This document shows positions 1-8,820 of a stretch of 43,723 bases of DNA, in pieces. Location: assembly GCF_016902345.1 (NCBI RefSeq), contig NZ_JACJLR010000028.1, positions 1 to 43,723 on the forward strand. Direction: 5' to 3'. The notes beneath the pieces are model-generated. The model saw only the letters and a list, made by a program, of their open reading frames with translations, did not search any database and was not told the DNA's origin. How positions within the stretch are numbered: the stretch's first letter is position 1; each line of letters starts with the position of its first letter. The DNA is from Mediterraneibacter glycyrrhizinilyticus. GTDB lineage: Bacteria > Bacillota > Clostridia > Lachnospirales > Lachnospiraceae. The translations under genes and the position numbers were made by a program.

Positions 1-20
1 ACAGGAATAAAAAGTCGAGA

Positions 21-51
21 GTTATACGCGTATTTGTATAACACGTATAAC
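21..51. repeat. operator-like inverted/direct heptamer repeat
   Basis: GTTATAC at 21-27 is followed by its inverse GTATAAC at 36-42 and again at 45-51. A 10-base palindrome, ATACGCGTAT, lies at 24-33. The stretch is AT-rich and lies beyond the terminator of the autolysin gene, so it probably belongs to a promoter or operator of a gene outside the window. No protein binding this site can be named. Confidence 0.3.
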
Positions 52-167
52 CCCCGATAAAATCCAATCTTCTTATATTTTTAAAAATCTTTCATGAAAC
101 AACCCTGTCATAAAACCATGCCAGGCTCCGGAAGGTCTTCTTATTCATTTCCAAACTTGAAGGTACA

Positions 168-205
168 GCAAAAGCCAGAGATATTTTCCTATCTCTGGCT
201 TTTGC
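168..205. terminator. bidirectional terminator after the autolysin gene
   Basis: A perfect 16-base-pair stem (168-183 with 190-205, loop of six) carries A-rich and T-rich ends, so it can terminate in both directions. It sits just past the stop codon of the minus-strand autolysin gene that ends at 220. Confidence 0.8.
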
Positions 206-219
206 GGTCCACCCTGTTT

Positions 220-3200
220 TCAGAGTGATTTGAGTCTCATAATAAGGTTCACGATATTTGTTCCATACCCTGCACTGGTCGCCCAGCCATTTCCTGATGG
301 ATTTTCCTTCTGACCAAGAATCTCAACATACTTTGCGCAGCCTTTTTCGACATATTTGAAGCGTGGATCTACCAGGTCATATTTTAGTGAATTTTCCGTA
401 ACCGTAGATGAGGCATATGCCTTCAAATGCTGAACCTGGGCACGAACGCCTTCCCGCACACTGGAGAACGACGCTCCCTGAGCGCCTCCGCCTGTTGCGC
501 CAAGCCCCGCAAAATTGTACTGGCTGATCTTTACATCACCGCCAAATTTCAGATATCCGGTTTCAAGCATGGCCTGACACCATACGATCTCCGGCTTTAT
601 ATTCTCGGCTGTCGCCTCCTCGTAAAAAATCTGTGCAAGCTGCTGAACGCTTGAAGCCCCTCCCTTCGAAAGAGCGCTCGACGGATAATCAATCGGCGAA
701 TATGTATCATACATCCTGACCATCTGGGAAACTGTAACATTCGAACTTCCTTCGATCGCATATGCACTTTCGTTGACCCCGGATGTAACATAATGGCTCC
801 AGTACAGACTGTTGTATCGATTGGAACCTGCCGTGCTGTAGCTTCCGTCATAAGCCCGGACAGTATAATAATAGGTCGTACCGCTTGATCCTGCGTTCTT
901 ATCCACATAGCTCTGCGATGTCGTAGTTCCGATCACAGCCCAGCTTCCGCCGGCTGTTTTCCGGAACACCTCATATCCTGACACGCCGGACACGCCATTC
1001 CAGGAAATCTGTATTCCTGAATTTGTAACTTTGGCACTTTTCAATGCGGGAGTACTGATATATTTCCCCTGAGCGCCCGAAGAATTGTAGGAACTCCAGT
1101 ACAATGCATTATATCTGTTTGAACTTGCAGTGCTGAATGCGCCCCGGTATGCACGGACCGTATAATAATAGGTCGTACCGTTTTTCAGACCGCTTTTATC
1201 CGTATAACTTGTGGAAGTAGTGGTTCCGATCGTACTCCAGCTTCCGCCGGCAGTCTTCCTGTATACGGCATATCCAGACGCCCCGGATACCCCATTCCAG
1301 CTCACAAGGATCCCGGATGCAGTTGTCTGTGTGCTTCTGAGAGACGGATTGCTGACATAAACGATCTTTTTCCCTGTGGTATCGTAATAACTCCAGTATG
1401 CAGCACTGTAACGGTTTGCCACTGCGTCAACCTCTCTGCCGGAAAACGCCCTTACCGTATAATAATAAGTCTTTCCGTTTGTCATCCCGCTTTTATCAGT
1501 AAAATTTGTAGCCGTAGTGATTCCGATCGAACTCCAGTTTCCGCCTTCAACCTTCCGGTACACCGCATACCCCGTCGCTCCGGATACGCTGTTCCAACTC
1601 ACTGTTTTTCCCGCCGCCACTGAAGATACGCTCTTTAAAACAGGAGTATCAAGCTGCTTTGCCGCAACTCCCGACGAGTCATAAGCACTCCAGTATGCAG
1701 CATTGTAGCGATTTGCCTTTGCAGTATTAAAACTTCCGATATATGCCCGGACCGTGTAATAATACTTTTTCCCGTTCTGTGCAGCACTCCGGTCTGTATA
1801 ACTGGTGGAGCTGGTATTTCCAATACAGCTCCAGCTTCCACCCTCTGTTTTGCGATACACCGCATATCCGGATGAACCGGATACTCCGTTCCAGGAGACC
1901 TGGACTCCGGAGGATGTAACCGTCGCTCCTTTCAATGCCGGCGTACTTAAAAATGTCATTTTCAGTCCCGAAGTATTATAATAACTCCAATATTCACTGT
2001 TGTAACTGTGTGCCCGCGCGGTATCAAGATTTCCGTTATACGCCCGGACCGTATAATAGTAAGTTGTCTTATTTGTAAGTTTTGCGTTGTCAACAAATGT
2101 TGTTGACTTTGAAGTACCGATCATTGCCCAGCTTCCGCCGGCGCTCTTGCGGTATACCGCATACCCGGACACTCCTGATACACTGTTCCAGCTCACACTT
2201 CTTCCCGATGCAGAAACCGTTACTGATTTCAAGGACGGCATGGCGGTAAATTTACCTTTGATTCCATCCGAATCATATCCGCCCCAGTATTCACCTTTGT
2301 ATCTGTTTGCCTTTGCAGTACTAAAACTGCCTTTATAAGCGCGTACTGTATAGTAATATACCTTTCCGTTTGACATTCCGCCCTTGTCAGTATAGCTGGT
2401 TGAAGTTGTATTTCCTATACATCCCCAGCTTCCGCCGGCGCTCTTGCGGTACACTGCATAACCTGATGCGCCGGATACACTGTTCCATTTAATCTGAATC
2501 CCAGACGGAGCAGCATTTGTCTCTTTAAGAGCCGGGATCCCGATGGATGATGTTTTCACTCCGTTCCAGTCATAATAACTCCAGTATTTTCCGTCATACT
2601 GGTGTGCCAAAGCCGTGTTTAGGCTTCCCCTGTATGCCCTGACTGTATAATAATATACTTTTCCGGTCGAAAGAGTTGTCTTATCCTCATATTTTGTGGC
2701 GGTCGTTGTTCCGATTCGGTCCCAGCTTCCTCCTTCAGCTTTACGGTACACTGCATATCCGGAAGCCCCGGACACTTTACCCCAGCTGACAGTTCTCGTA
2801 TTGCCCGAAATCGTAAGCCCCGACAGATCCGGTGTCTGTATAAAGTATGCCTCCACTCCGGATGAGTCATAACTGCTCCAGTATATCGCTCCGTATTTAT
2901 TTGCATCTGCCGTACTGAAACTTCCCCTGTATGCTCTGACCGTATAGTAATAGACTTTCCCTGCCGCTGCTGTATTATCAGTATAGCTTGTGGAAGATGT
3001 ATGTCCGATCATTGCCCAGCTTCCGCCGGAAGTCTTTCTGTACACAGCATAACCGCCAACTCCGGAAACAGGATTCCAGCTTATGCTGATTCCGGATTCC
3101 GTGTTGGTCGTCGTCTTTTTCAGTGACGGTGTTGCAGTATAGACTGCTCTCACACCCGTTGTGTCATAGGATGTCCAGTATTTTGAATTATATCTGTTTG

Positions 3201-5121
3201 AATAAGCTGTATCCCATGAGCCTTTATGAGCCCTTACTGTATAATAGTAGGTTGTCCCGTTTGTCAGATTTGATCTGTCAACATAACTCGTCGTAGTCGA
3301 AGAGCCGATCAAAGTCCAGCCACTGCTTCCCGATCTTCTGTAAACAGCATAACCGCCTGCACCTTTTACAGCGTTCCAGGAGACTGTTGTTCCGCTTGCA
3401 GTAGTCGAAACCCCGGTCAATGCCGGCTTGTTCCATCCGTCTTTACTCAGTCCCAGGTATTTTGCGATTCCCGTCGCATCTGCAACACCCAGTTCTTTCA
3501 GATCCGCCTCCGAGTCCAGATGCGCCCTGTCCCCACTGTTGGTAAGAAAAGCGTGTTCCACAATGATTCCGGGAATCCCAGCCTCTTTTGCATAAATCTG
3601 TACAGAAAAATAGTCAGAAAGTGATCCATCCGGATATTTCTCTCCTATTGTCGTGTCCTTACTGTAAATTTCTGTCGGTCTCAGGTTAAGTCCAACTCCC
3701 TGCAGTTCCTTTAAAATTGCCTGAGCCAGTTCTTTTCCCTCCTGGGCAAGCTGAGGCTTCCAGTTGCTGTTCGGGATTATAACTTCAGCTCCATTTGCCG
3801 CAGAAGATGTTGAGCTGTTTAAATGGAAACTCACAAAGATATCAGCCCCTGCATTCGCTGCTGCGATCACCCGGTCTCCGATATCACCGCCGGATGAACT
3901 GTTATTCGGATAAGGGCAGGCTGCAGTCGTCCTCGTCATATAAACAGTCACGCCCGCGTACTTCTCAAGCTCCTCTTTACAATACTGTGCAATCTTAAGT
4001 GTCAGCACCTCTTCTTTCAGGCCGCCATAAGAAGCGCCTGTATGCTTGGAATCATGACCAGGGTCAAGCGCAACTACCACATCCCCCGATCCTGTCTTTG
4101 CCGCTGCAACAGTCTGGAGTTTTGTTCCCAATGCTGCCATCAAAGAAGCGGCGCCTGCCGACACCTCTTTTGAAGCAGTACGCCCGTTTCCAGACAAGCT
4201 GTCTTCCAGGGATGCAGAAAGATCAGAATGATCTGTCTGCTCCTCCGCTTCTTCAAGAGCGTCAACGATCTGTCTCGCGGACTGTTCCACATTATTCGGG
4301 TCGATTTCCGCTACAGTTGCTCCTACTTCGGCGCTCTTTTCAGTCGTATCCGTATCCTCGGTGTCAAGAGGCTGAAGCTCTTCGATCCCGTCATACTCTT
4401 CATTGACTCCAAAACAAGCCTCCATTCCGGAATCGGAAAGCTCAATCTTCTTTTCGCCTTCTTCATCCGTAATATTCAGGCTTACCACTTCATAGATACC
4501 GGTTGATGATTCATCCTGAAAATCATATGTAAAGAGATAAACCTGACCGGCACTGACACTCAGATCCCACACTGTCTCCAGACCGTCAGTATCCCTCACT
4601 GTCAGGCTCGCATCCAAAACTTCTTCCGTCCCGTCGCCATACGATACAGCGATCCGTTCTGTTCCCGGTGACTCAAGATAAGGGCTCTCGACAAAGACGT
4701 AGTTAATCTCATCTGCATTCTTCTCGATCACACTGTCTTCAGATGTCTGTTTCTCCTCCTGTACTGTTTCACTCTCTTCTATAGTATCAGCAGATGTCTC
4801 ACTTTCATCTGTTTCGCTGCTCCGGGCTTCATCTGCTTCATTTTCATTCTGAACCTCGCTGCCCTCAGCCGAATCTGCTCCATCTTCTGTCAGCTCTTCC
4901 TGTCCTGCTGTATCTTCCGTCCCCGTCTGCTCACTTCCCTGTACCGTATCACCGGAATCCTGCGTTCCATCGGCTGGCGTTTCAGCCTGTTCCTCTGTTG
5001 CTTCGACAAGTTCCCCATTTTGCACAGCATCCTCTGCCTGCGCTACTCCTGCCGGAATGCTGCTGACAAGCATACATCCAAACATGAGCATCGCTGTCAG
5101 TCTCAGTAATCTCTGCTTCAT
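220..5121 (-). CDS. secreted autolysin: N-acetylmuramoyl-L-alanine amidase, nine FN3-like repeats, C-terminal glucosaminidase-like domain
   Basis: This is a cell-wall hydrolase of about 1633 residues. A signal peptide ending in an AQA-type site is followed by a long Glu/Asp/Thr-rich stretch to about residue 330. An Amidase_3 zinc amidase domain lies at roughly 350-570, with the LDPGHD, SFHLNSS and VEHAFLTN motifs. Nine repeats of about 99 residues follow (about 570-1465), each with SWN.VSG.sGYAVYRK, YYYTVRAY and YWS.Y signatures. The last 170 residues resemble a glucosaminidase/lysozyme-like domain (AQIFYEEA, MLETGYLKFGG, QYNFAGLG). It is likely bifunctional, cutting the amide and the glycan of peptidoglycan. 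An ATG at 5142 is possible, but its second and third codons form the AGGAGG ribosome site, so I prefer the ATG at 5121. The gene follows the GerMN lipoprotein gene within tens of bases and is probably co-transcribed with it. The amidase call is sure; the C-terminal call rests on motif resemblance. Confidence 0.9.
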   Translation of the reverse strand: MKQRLLRLTAMLMFGCMLVSSIPAGVAQAEDAVQNGELVEATEEQAETPADGTQDSGDTVQGSEQTGTEDTAGQEELTEDGADSAEGSEVQNENEADEARSSETDESETSADTIEESETVQEEKQTSEDSVIEKNADEINYVFVESPYLESPGTERIAVSYGDGTEEVLDASLTVRDTDGLETVWDLSVSAGQVYLFTYDFQDESSTGIYEVVSLNITDEEGEKKIELSDSGMEACFGVNEEYDGIEELQPLDTEDTDTTEKSAEVGATVAEIDPNNVEQSARQIVDALEEAEEQTDHSDLSASLEDSLSGNGRTASKEVSAGAASLMAALGTKLQTVAAAKTGSGDVVVALDPGHDSKHTGASYGGLKEEVLTLKIAQYCKEELEKYAGVTVYMTRTTAACPYPNNSSSGGDIGDRVIAAANAGADIFVSFHLNSSTSSAANGAEVIIPNSNWKPQLAQEGKELAQAILKELQGVGLNLRPTEIYSKDTTIGEKYPDGSLSDYFSVQIYAKEAGIPGIIVEHAFLTNSGDRAHLDSEADLKELGVADATGIAKYLGLSKDGWNKPALTGVSTTASGTTVSWNAVKGAGGYAVYRRSGSSGWTLIGSSTTTSYVDRSNLTNGTTYYYTVRAHKGSWDTAYSNRYNSKYWTSYDTTGVRAVYTATPSLKKTTTNTESGISISWNPVSGVGGYAVYRKTSGGSWAMIGHTSSTSYTDNTAAAGKVYYYTVRAYRGSFSTADANKYGAIYWSSYDSSGVEAYFIQTPDLSGLTISGNTRTVSWGKVSGASGYAVYRKAEGGSWDRIGTTTATKYEDKTTLSTGKVYYYTVRAYRGSLNTALAHQYDGKYWSYYDWNGVKTSSIGIPALKETNAAPSGIQIKWNSVSGASGYAVYRKSAGGSWGCIGNTTSTSYTDKGGMSNGKVYYYTVRAYKGSFSTAKANRYKGEYWGGYDSDGIKGKFTAMPSLKSVTVSASGRSVSWNSVSGVSGYAVYRKSAGGSWAMIGTSKSTTFVDNAKLTNKTTYYYTVRAYNGNLDTARAHSYNSEYWSYYNTSGLKMTFLSTPALKGATVTSSGVQVSWNGVSGSSGYAVYRKTEGGSWSCIGNTSSTSYTDRSAAQNGKKYYYTVRAYIGSFNTAKANRYNAAYWSAYDSSGVAAKQLDTPVLKSVSSVAAGKTVSWNSVSGATGYAVYRKVEGGNWSSIGITTATNFTDKSGMTNGKTYYYTVRAFSGREVDAVANRYSAAYWSYYDTTGKKIVYVSNPSLRSTQTTASGILVSWNGVSGASGYAVYRKTAGGSWSTIGTTTSTSYTDKSGLKNGTTYYYTVRAYRGAFSTASSNRYNALYWSSYNSSGAQGKYISTPALKSAKVTNSGIQISWNGVSGVSGYEVFRKTAGGSWAVIGTTTSQSYVDKNAGSSGTTYYYTVRAYDGSYSTAGSNRYNSLYWSHYVTSGVNESAYAIEGSSNVTVSQMVRMYDTYSPIDYPSSALSKGGASSVQQLAQIFYEEATAENIKPEIVWCQAMLETGYLKFGGDVKISQYNFAGLGATGGGAQGASFSSVREGVRAQVQHLKAYASSTVTENSLKYDLVDPRFKYVEKGCAKYVEILGQKENPSGNGWATSAGYGTNIVNLIMRLKSL

Positions 5122-5151
5122 TTTCTGTGTTTTCCTCCTCATCCTTTTACA

Positions 5152-5784
5152 CTAGAACTCGATTCTTCCCGTATATCCATCAAAATCCGCGCCGCTTGAA
5201 GTCTCGAATGTCTGTCCCTCCTCAGTCAGCTTTATTCCGTCACATTCATATGCATCCAGATATGTGTTCACCAAACACCCGATAATCTCATTCTCTCCTG
5301 TTGTCCCAAAACTCCTGACTCTGTCACCAAGTCCGGAATTGAAATCAAGGTCGATCGTTTTCTCGTCCTCATTCACCTCAAAACTCAGCAGTTCACACTC
5401 ATCTGTAAGGATTCCTTTATCCTGAAGAGCCTTCCAGATATCGTTCTCATTCGAAACAGCAACAGTCTCAGTTGCAGGTTCTGCGGTCGCGTCGTCAATA
5501 TAATATATCACCGCTTCACTCAGTTCCTTGCTTTGTGATTCAGCATCTCTATTTCCGCTTTCGTCATTTTCATCTGTCTGTTCGTCATCGCTTAGAGTCT
5601 GCTCCCCGCTCTCTTCGGGCTGCTGTTCATCCTGAACTTCTCCCTGAGAATCTGTATCCTCAGTAACAGAAGCCGTATTCTCCTCTTCATTCTGCCCGGA
5701 TGGGGAAGTCTGTTCTCTATTCCCGCACCCAGACGCCAAAAATACTGTCAACAGTAATACAGCCGCAACTTTGCATCTTTTCAC
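5152..5784 (-). CDS. GerMN-domain lipoprotein
   Basis: A secreted lipoprotein of about 210 residues. The N-terminus is basic and hydrophobic and ends in the lipobox LASGC, so the mature protein should be lipid-anchored at that Cys. A Gln/Glu/Ser/Thr/Asp-rich linker (roughly 25-95) is followed by a GerMN domain (about 95-210) with the recognisable IYYID, LDFNSGLG, IIGCLVNTYLDAY and TGRIEF-like segments. GerMN proteins occur in sporulation and germination (GerM) and in other envelope contexts, often with amidases. Here the next gene is an amidase, which suggests a shared role in wall remodelling. A TTG lies two codons upstream at 5790, but the AGGAGG site is only about 3 bases from it and 8 bases from the GTG at 5784, so GTG is chosen. 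Confidence 0.82.
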   Translation of the reverse strand: MKRCKVAAVLLLTVFLASGCGNREQTSPSGQNEEENTASVTEDTDSQGEVQDEQQPEESGEQTLSDDEQTDENDESGNRDAESQSKELSEAVIYYIDDATAEPATETVAVSNENDIWKALQDKGILTDECELLSFEVNEDEKTIDLDFNSGLGDRVRSFGTTGENEIIGCLVNTYLDAYECDGIKLTEEGQTFETSSGADFDGYTGRIEF

Positions 5785-5830
5785 AACCAATCCCTCCTAT
5801 TATTCATCATAAACTCCCCTATTTTAACAA

Positions 5831-5859
5831 ATACTATCTTAACAACTTTCTTTCTTCAA
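5831..5859 (-). promoter_or_regulatory. candidate sigma-A promoter for the GerMN-autolysin pair
   Basis: On the minus strand a TTGAAG -35 (5854-5859) and a TAGTAT -10 (5831-5836) are separated by 17 bases, about 45 bases before the GTG start. A second register (TTGAAT-17-TAAGAT) overlaps it a few bases upstream. The region is AT-rich, so chance matches are possible. Confidence 0.4.
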
Positions 5860-5929
5860 TTCAACTGCTAATCTTTAATTTCCCGTTTCCAAATACTGGA
5901 TTTTTGATTTTTGACCCTTTTGGGGAAAA

Positions 5930-6000
5930 CTCTTTCCGTCCGATGCAAACCACCGGAAGTCCTAAAAGGCACGTTTCGGGATTGTAAGCAGCCGCCGGCA
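5930..6000. other. GC-rich block in an otherwise AT-rich intergenic gap
   Basis: The gap from 5791 to 6044 is AT-rich except for this block, which differs in composition from its flanks and lies between the LCP terminator and the promoter region of the GerMN gene. It shows short plus-strand elements such as GCAAACC and CCTAAAAGG, but I could not fit it to a riboswitch family. A plus-strand reading frame runs through it without clear protein character. Confidence 0.3.
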
Positions 6001-6007
6001 CAAAATA

Positions 6008-6032
6008 AGACTGCAGGAAATTCCTGCAGTCT
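6008..6032 (-). terminator. terminator of the cdaA-to-LCP operon
   Basis: AGACTGCAGG at 6008-6017 pairs perfectly with CCTGCAGTCT at 6023-6032 around a five-base loop. On the minus strand it is followed by TATTTTG. It lies 13 bases past the LCP gene's stop codon. Confidence 0.75.
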
Positions 6033-6044
6033 CTCATCTTCAGG

Positions 6045-7559
6045 TCAGTTTATCTTTTCCGAATCGGTCAGTGTGCCGCCCTCTTCCACAACATTGACCA
6101 GATCAATGATCTCATTTACATTATCATAATCCGGTATCGTCACGTACAGGGGATCTGTGGCAGAATAGCAATATTCTCTGGATGCAGTTCCTGTAGCCGC
6201 CACAGACTGGATACTCCAGTCCGCATTTTTGCTGAGCTGATATTTTATGAGCGAATTGATCTGTGACTGCGAGATATTCGTCTCCACACCTTCACTCACT
6301 TCTTTCATAATACTGTTCGCCTGCAGCAGCATAGTCGGAGAAAGCACTTTCTTAAGCATTGCCGTGATCACAGCCTGCTGATTCTTTCCACGCTGATTGT
6401 CTCCGTCCTCCAGGTTCTTCCGCTCTCTGCTGAAAGCAAGGGCTTCTTCTCCGTCAAAATGATTGTATCCCTGCGATACATCCATCACAACACCGGAGTT
6501 TTCGCTCGTAGTAAACTCATATTCCGAATAAACATCTACACCGCCGAGAGCATCTACGATATCGATCATTGATGTGAAGTTGATCCTTACATAATAATTG
6601 ATATCAGTCTCATACAGCTGACCGAGTGTTGCCATTGATGCATCTACACCATAAATTCCGGCATGGGTCAGCTTATCCTGCATCCCGTCTGAGACTCCCG
6701 GTATCTCCACATAATAATCCCTCGGTGTGGTAACCAGCAGGATCTGGTATGTGGTAGGATTGACTACGGCGATGATGTTGACATCACTTCGGCTCGACTG
6801 TTCGATCTCTCCGTAAACGTCGATTCCACTGATATACACGGTAAACGGCTCTTTTGTGATGTTTGTCGATGAGCCGAAATCAAGTTCGACCCGGATATTA
6901 TGGCTGTAAATGATCTTTACGCTGTCGCTGTAATTTTCAAACGCTTCTTCCAGATTTTCTGTGTATGCTTCATTGTAGATGATCGCATCCACTTCCCCGT
7001 CATGAAGCTTTTCAGCCTGATCCTGAATCGAATCGCATTCCGTCATTTCAATGGTGTCAACACCGAGTTCTTCCTCGATATCCAGCACTGCTGCCTGCAT
7101 ATTGTCTGCACCCATGGCAAACTGTACACCGAAATTATAATCTGCTGCATCTTCCAGCGCTTCAGCCGGATCATCTGCAAGCACTGCCACAACCATCTTG
7201 TCTACCTTAAATGCCCCGTTCGCTATCTGGCTTATCATATCATTTGTTTTTGCCAGATAATAAGTTCCTGTAAGGAGAAAGATCATTACGATCACGCTGA
7301 ATCCTTTTCCAACCGCCCTTCGCGTTTTTCTCGAAACCTGCGTGTTCAGTGTGATCGTCCATAGGAAGAACAATACAAGAGCGATCAGCACAAGATATCT
7401 GATGGGGAGCATGTTCAGCAGTACGACCACTCCCATAAAAGCCAGGCTGAGGATAGTCTGGAGCAGGAGACAGAACATTCCGAAGCGGTTGCTTCTGGAT
7501 TGTCTCTCGTTCTTTTTCCTTCTCACGGTCCCGGTGGCTTGTCTTCGTTTCCTTGACAT
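6045..7559 (-). CDS. LytR-CpsA-Psr (LCP) family wall-polymer ligase with an extra extracellular domain
   Basis: About 504 residues. A basic N-terminus (KRRQATGTVRRKK) is followed by about three membrane segments (roughly 25-115). A domain from about 120 to 230 (MVVAVLADD, DYNFGVQFAMG, DAIIYNEAY, VKIIYSHNI) resembles a small substrate-binding fold. The LCP catalytic domain follows (about 235-460), with NIIAVVNPTTYQILLVTTPRDYYV, HAGIYGVD and LAFSRERKN segments that include the conserved arginines used to bind the polyprenyl-pyrophosphate substrate. The family transfers teichoic-acid or capsule-type polymers from the lipid carrier to peptidoglycan at the outer membrane face. The ATG at 7559 has AAAGGA nine bases upstream; a TTG two codons earlier is too close to it. 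It is the last gene of the operon. Confidence 0.9.
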   Translation of the reverse strand: MSRKRRQATGTVRRKKNERQSRSNRFGMFCLLLQTILSLAFMGVVVLLNMLPIRYLVLIALVLFFLWTITLNTQVSRKTRRAVGKGFSVIVMIFLLTGTYYLAKTNDMISQIANGAFKVDKMVVAVLADDPAEALEDAADYNFGVQFAMGADNMQAAVLDIEEELGVDTIEMTECDSIQDQAEKLHDGEVDAIIYNEAYTENLEEAFENYSDSVKIIYSHNIRVELDFGSSTNITKEPFTVYISGIDVYGEIEQSSRSDVNIIAVVNPTTYQILLVTTPRDYYVEIPGVSDGMQDKLTHAGIYGVDASMATLGQLYETDINYYVRINFTSMIDIVDALGGVDVYSEYEFTTSENSGVVMDVSQGYNHFDGEEALAFSRERKNLEDGDNQRGKNQQAVITAMLKKVLSPTMLLQANSIMKEVSEGVETNISQSQINSLIKYQLSKNADWSIQSVAATGTASREYCYSATDPLYVTIPDYDNVNEIIDLVNVVEEGGTLTDSEKIN

Positions 7560-7594
7560 TGACAACGTTCCTTTATCATTAGAGTTCTTATTTC

Positions 7595-8521
7595 TTACTT
7601 ATCCGTGTACAGTTCGGGCGGATAGAGCCCTTCCTCAACAAGCCGGCTGACAGATCTGACTACTGCGTCCTTGTCTTCTTTATAAGTAACGCCGAACCAC
7701 TGGTCTCTGGATCTTAATACTTTGACACTCAGTCTGCCCGCTTCCAGGAGCTGTCCGATCAAAGTCGGCAGAAGATATTCCGCCTTCAGATTCCCTTCCT
7801 CCGTATTTTCGAGGAAAGTGTCAAATCCCGATTCCAGGATATCAAAAAATTCCGGTCTCATCCCCCACATGTTCATGGAAACCGGTGACTCCGCATCGAT
7901 AACTCTGTCCCCTGCTTCGCTCCGGATGACAGCACGGGTATCGCCGTCTTTCTCAATATTCTGCGTTTCCACGATTCCTGTGAGCATGCCTTTTTCATCT
8001 ACCTGGCACAGCCCACGGGTCACTCCGCCGTTCTCGCTGAGTGTGTTTTTCAACACAAAACCAACCATACAAATCTCTATATTATCAGCATTTCTCTCTT
8101 CTGTCAAATATCTGTATGCTTCCCGATATGCTTCTTTCCCATAGTAGTCATCGGCGTTGATCACCAGGAATGGGGAATCTACCACATCTTTGCAGCAGAG
8201 GATCGCCTGCCCTGTTCCCCAGGGTTTTGTTCTGCCTGTAAACTTTTCTCTGTATTTTTCCGGAATGTCATTTACTTCCTGATATGCATATGCCACATCT
8301 ACATATTTCTCTATGCGGTTTCCTATCACCTCGCGAAAATCCTTCTCGAGATCCCGGCGAATGACAAATACCACCTTGTCAAACCCGGCTTCCATCGCAT
8401 CGTAGATCGAATAATCCATGATGATCTCCCCATTGGGTCCAACTGGTGCCAGCTGTTTGATCCCGCCTCCGAAACGGCTTCCGATCCCGGCCGCCATGAT
8501 CACTAAAGTTGCTCTGCTCAT
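7595..8521 (-). CDS. sugar-phosphate nucleotidyltransferase family protein
   Basis: A 308-residue cytoplasmic NTP_transferase. The N-terminal signature is VIMAAGIGSRFGGGIKQL (nucleotide-binding loop GxGxRxG...K), and the metal-site ADDYYG segment lies near residue 110. Related enzymes activate sugar-1-phosphates or phosphocholine-type groups to NDP or CDP forms; the substrate here cannot be read from the sequence. In-frame codons extend upstream into the HPr gene, but the ATG at 8521 has AAGGAGG six bases ahead and begins MSRATLVIM, as expected of the family. It lies between HPr and the LCP ligase, so a role in making a wall-polymer precursor is plausible but inferred. Confidence 0.85.
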   Translation of the reverse strand: MSRATLVIMAAGIGSRFGGGIKQLAPVGPNGEIIMDYSIYDAMEAGFDKVVFVIRRDLEKDFREVIGNRIEKYVDVAYAYQEVNDIPEKYREKFTGRTKPWGTGQAILCCKDVVDSPFLVINADDYYGKEAYREAYRYLTEERNADNIEICMVGFVLKNTLSENGGVTRGLCQVDEKGMLTGIVETQNIEKDGDTRAVIRSEAGDRVIDAESPVSMNMWGMRPEFFDILESGFDTFLENTEEGNLKAEYLLPTLIGQLLEAGRLSVKVLRSRDQWFGVTYKEDKDAVVRSVSRLVEEGLYPPELYTDK

Positions 8522-8543
8522 ATTGTTTTCCTCCTTATGCTTC

Positions 8544-8819
8544 TTATTCCCCAAGACCGTCCTTGACAAGCTGTGCCATAACTTCCAGGGCCTGTTCTTC
8601 ATCATTTCCCTCGCAAACGATCTCAATCTCATCTCCACTTTTTATACACGCTCCGAGTACACTGAGTACACTCTTTGCATTCGCCGTCACATCTTCATGA
8701 CGGGTCCGTTTATGGACAGTAATCTTACAGCCGAACTGCATTGCCGTCCTGCAGAACAAACCTGCCGGCCGCAGATGAAGCCCGGTAGGATTTTTGATTA
8801 TAACTCTGTCACTGACCAT
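8544..8819 (-). CDS. HPr-family phosphocarrier protein
   Basis: A 91-residue HPr-like protein. The phosphorylated histidine is His15 in GLHLRPAG, and a regulatory-type serine follows in ANAKSVLSVLG. In classical HPr that serine is residue 46, the target of HPr kinase. Here it is Ser50 because the loop before helix B is about four residues longer and is basic (HKRTRHED). HPr passes phosphate from enzyme I to PTS permeases; as Ser-P HPr it serves carbon catabolite control. The ATG at 8819 has AGGAGG six bases upstream and lies one base past the cdaR stop codon, so the two are translationally close. It could be a dedicated paralogue rather than the main PTS HPr. An HPr kinase gene lies elsewhere in the window (33111-34043). 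Confidence 0.88.
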   Translation of the reverse strand: MVSDRVIIKNPTGLHLRPAGLFCRTAMQFGCKITVHKRTRHEDVTANAKSVLSVLGACIKSGDEIEIVCEGNDEEQALEVMAQLVKDGLGE

Positions 8820-8820
8820 T

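Noticed and set aside
3795..5066. plus-strand reading frames across the autolysin gene
   Set aside because: They are antisense to a clear coding region and are rich in Leu, Pro and Ser, as expected of shadows of repetitive acidic sequence.
5930..5990. c-di-GMP (GEMM) riboswitch on the plus strand
   Set aside because: Short matches such as GCAAACC and CCTAA occur, but the receptor part with its conserved 3' hairpin is absent and the strand faces the end of a convergent gene.
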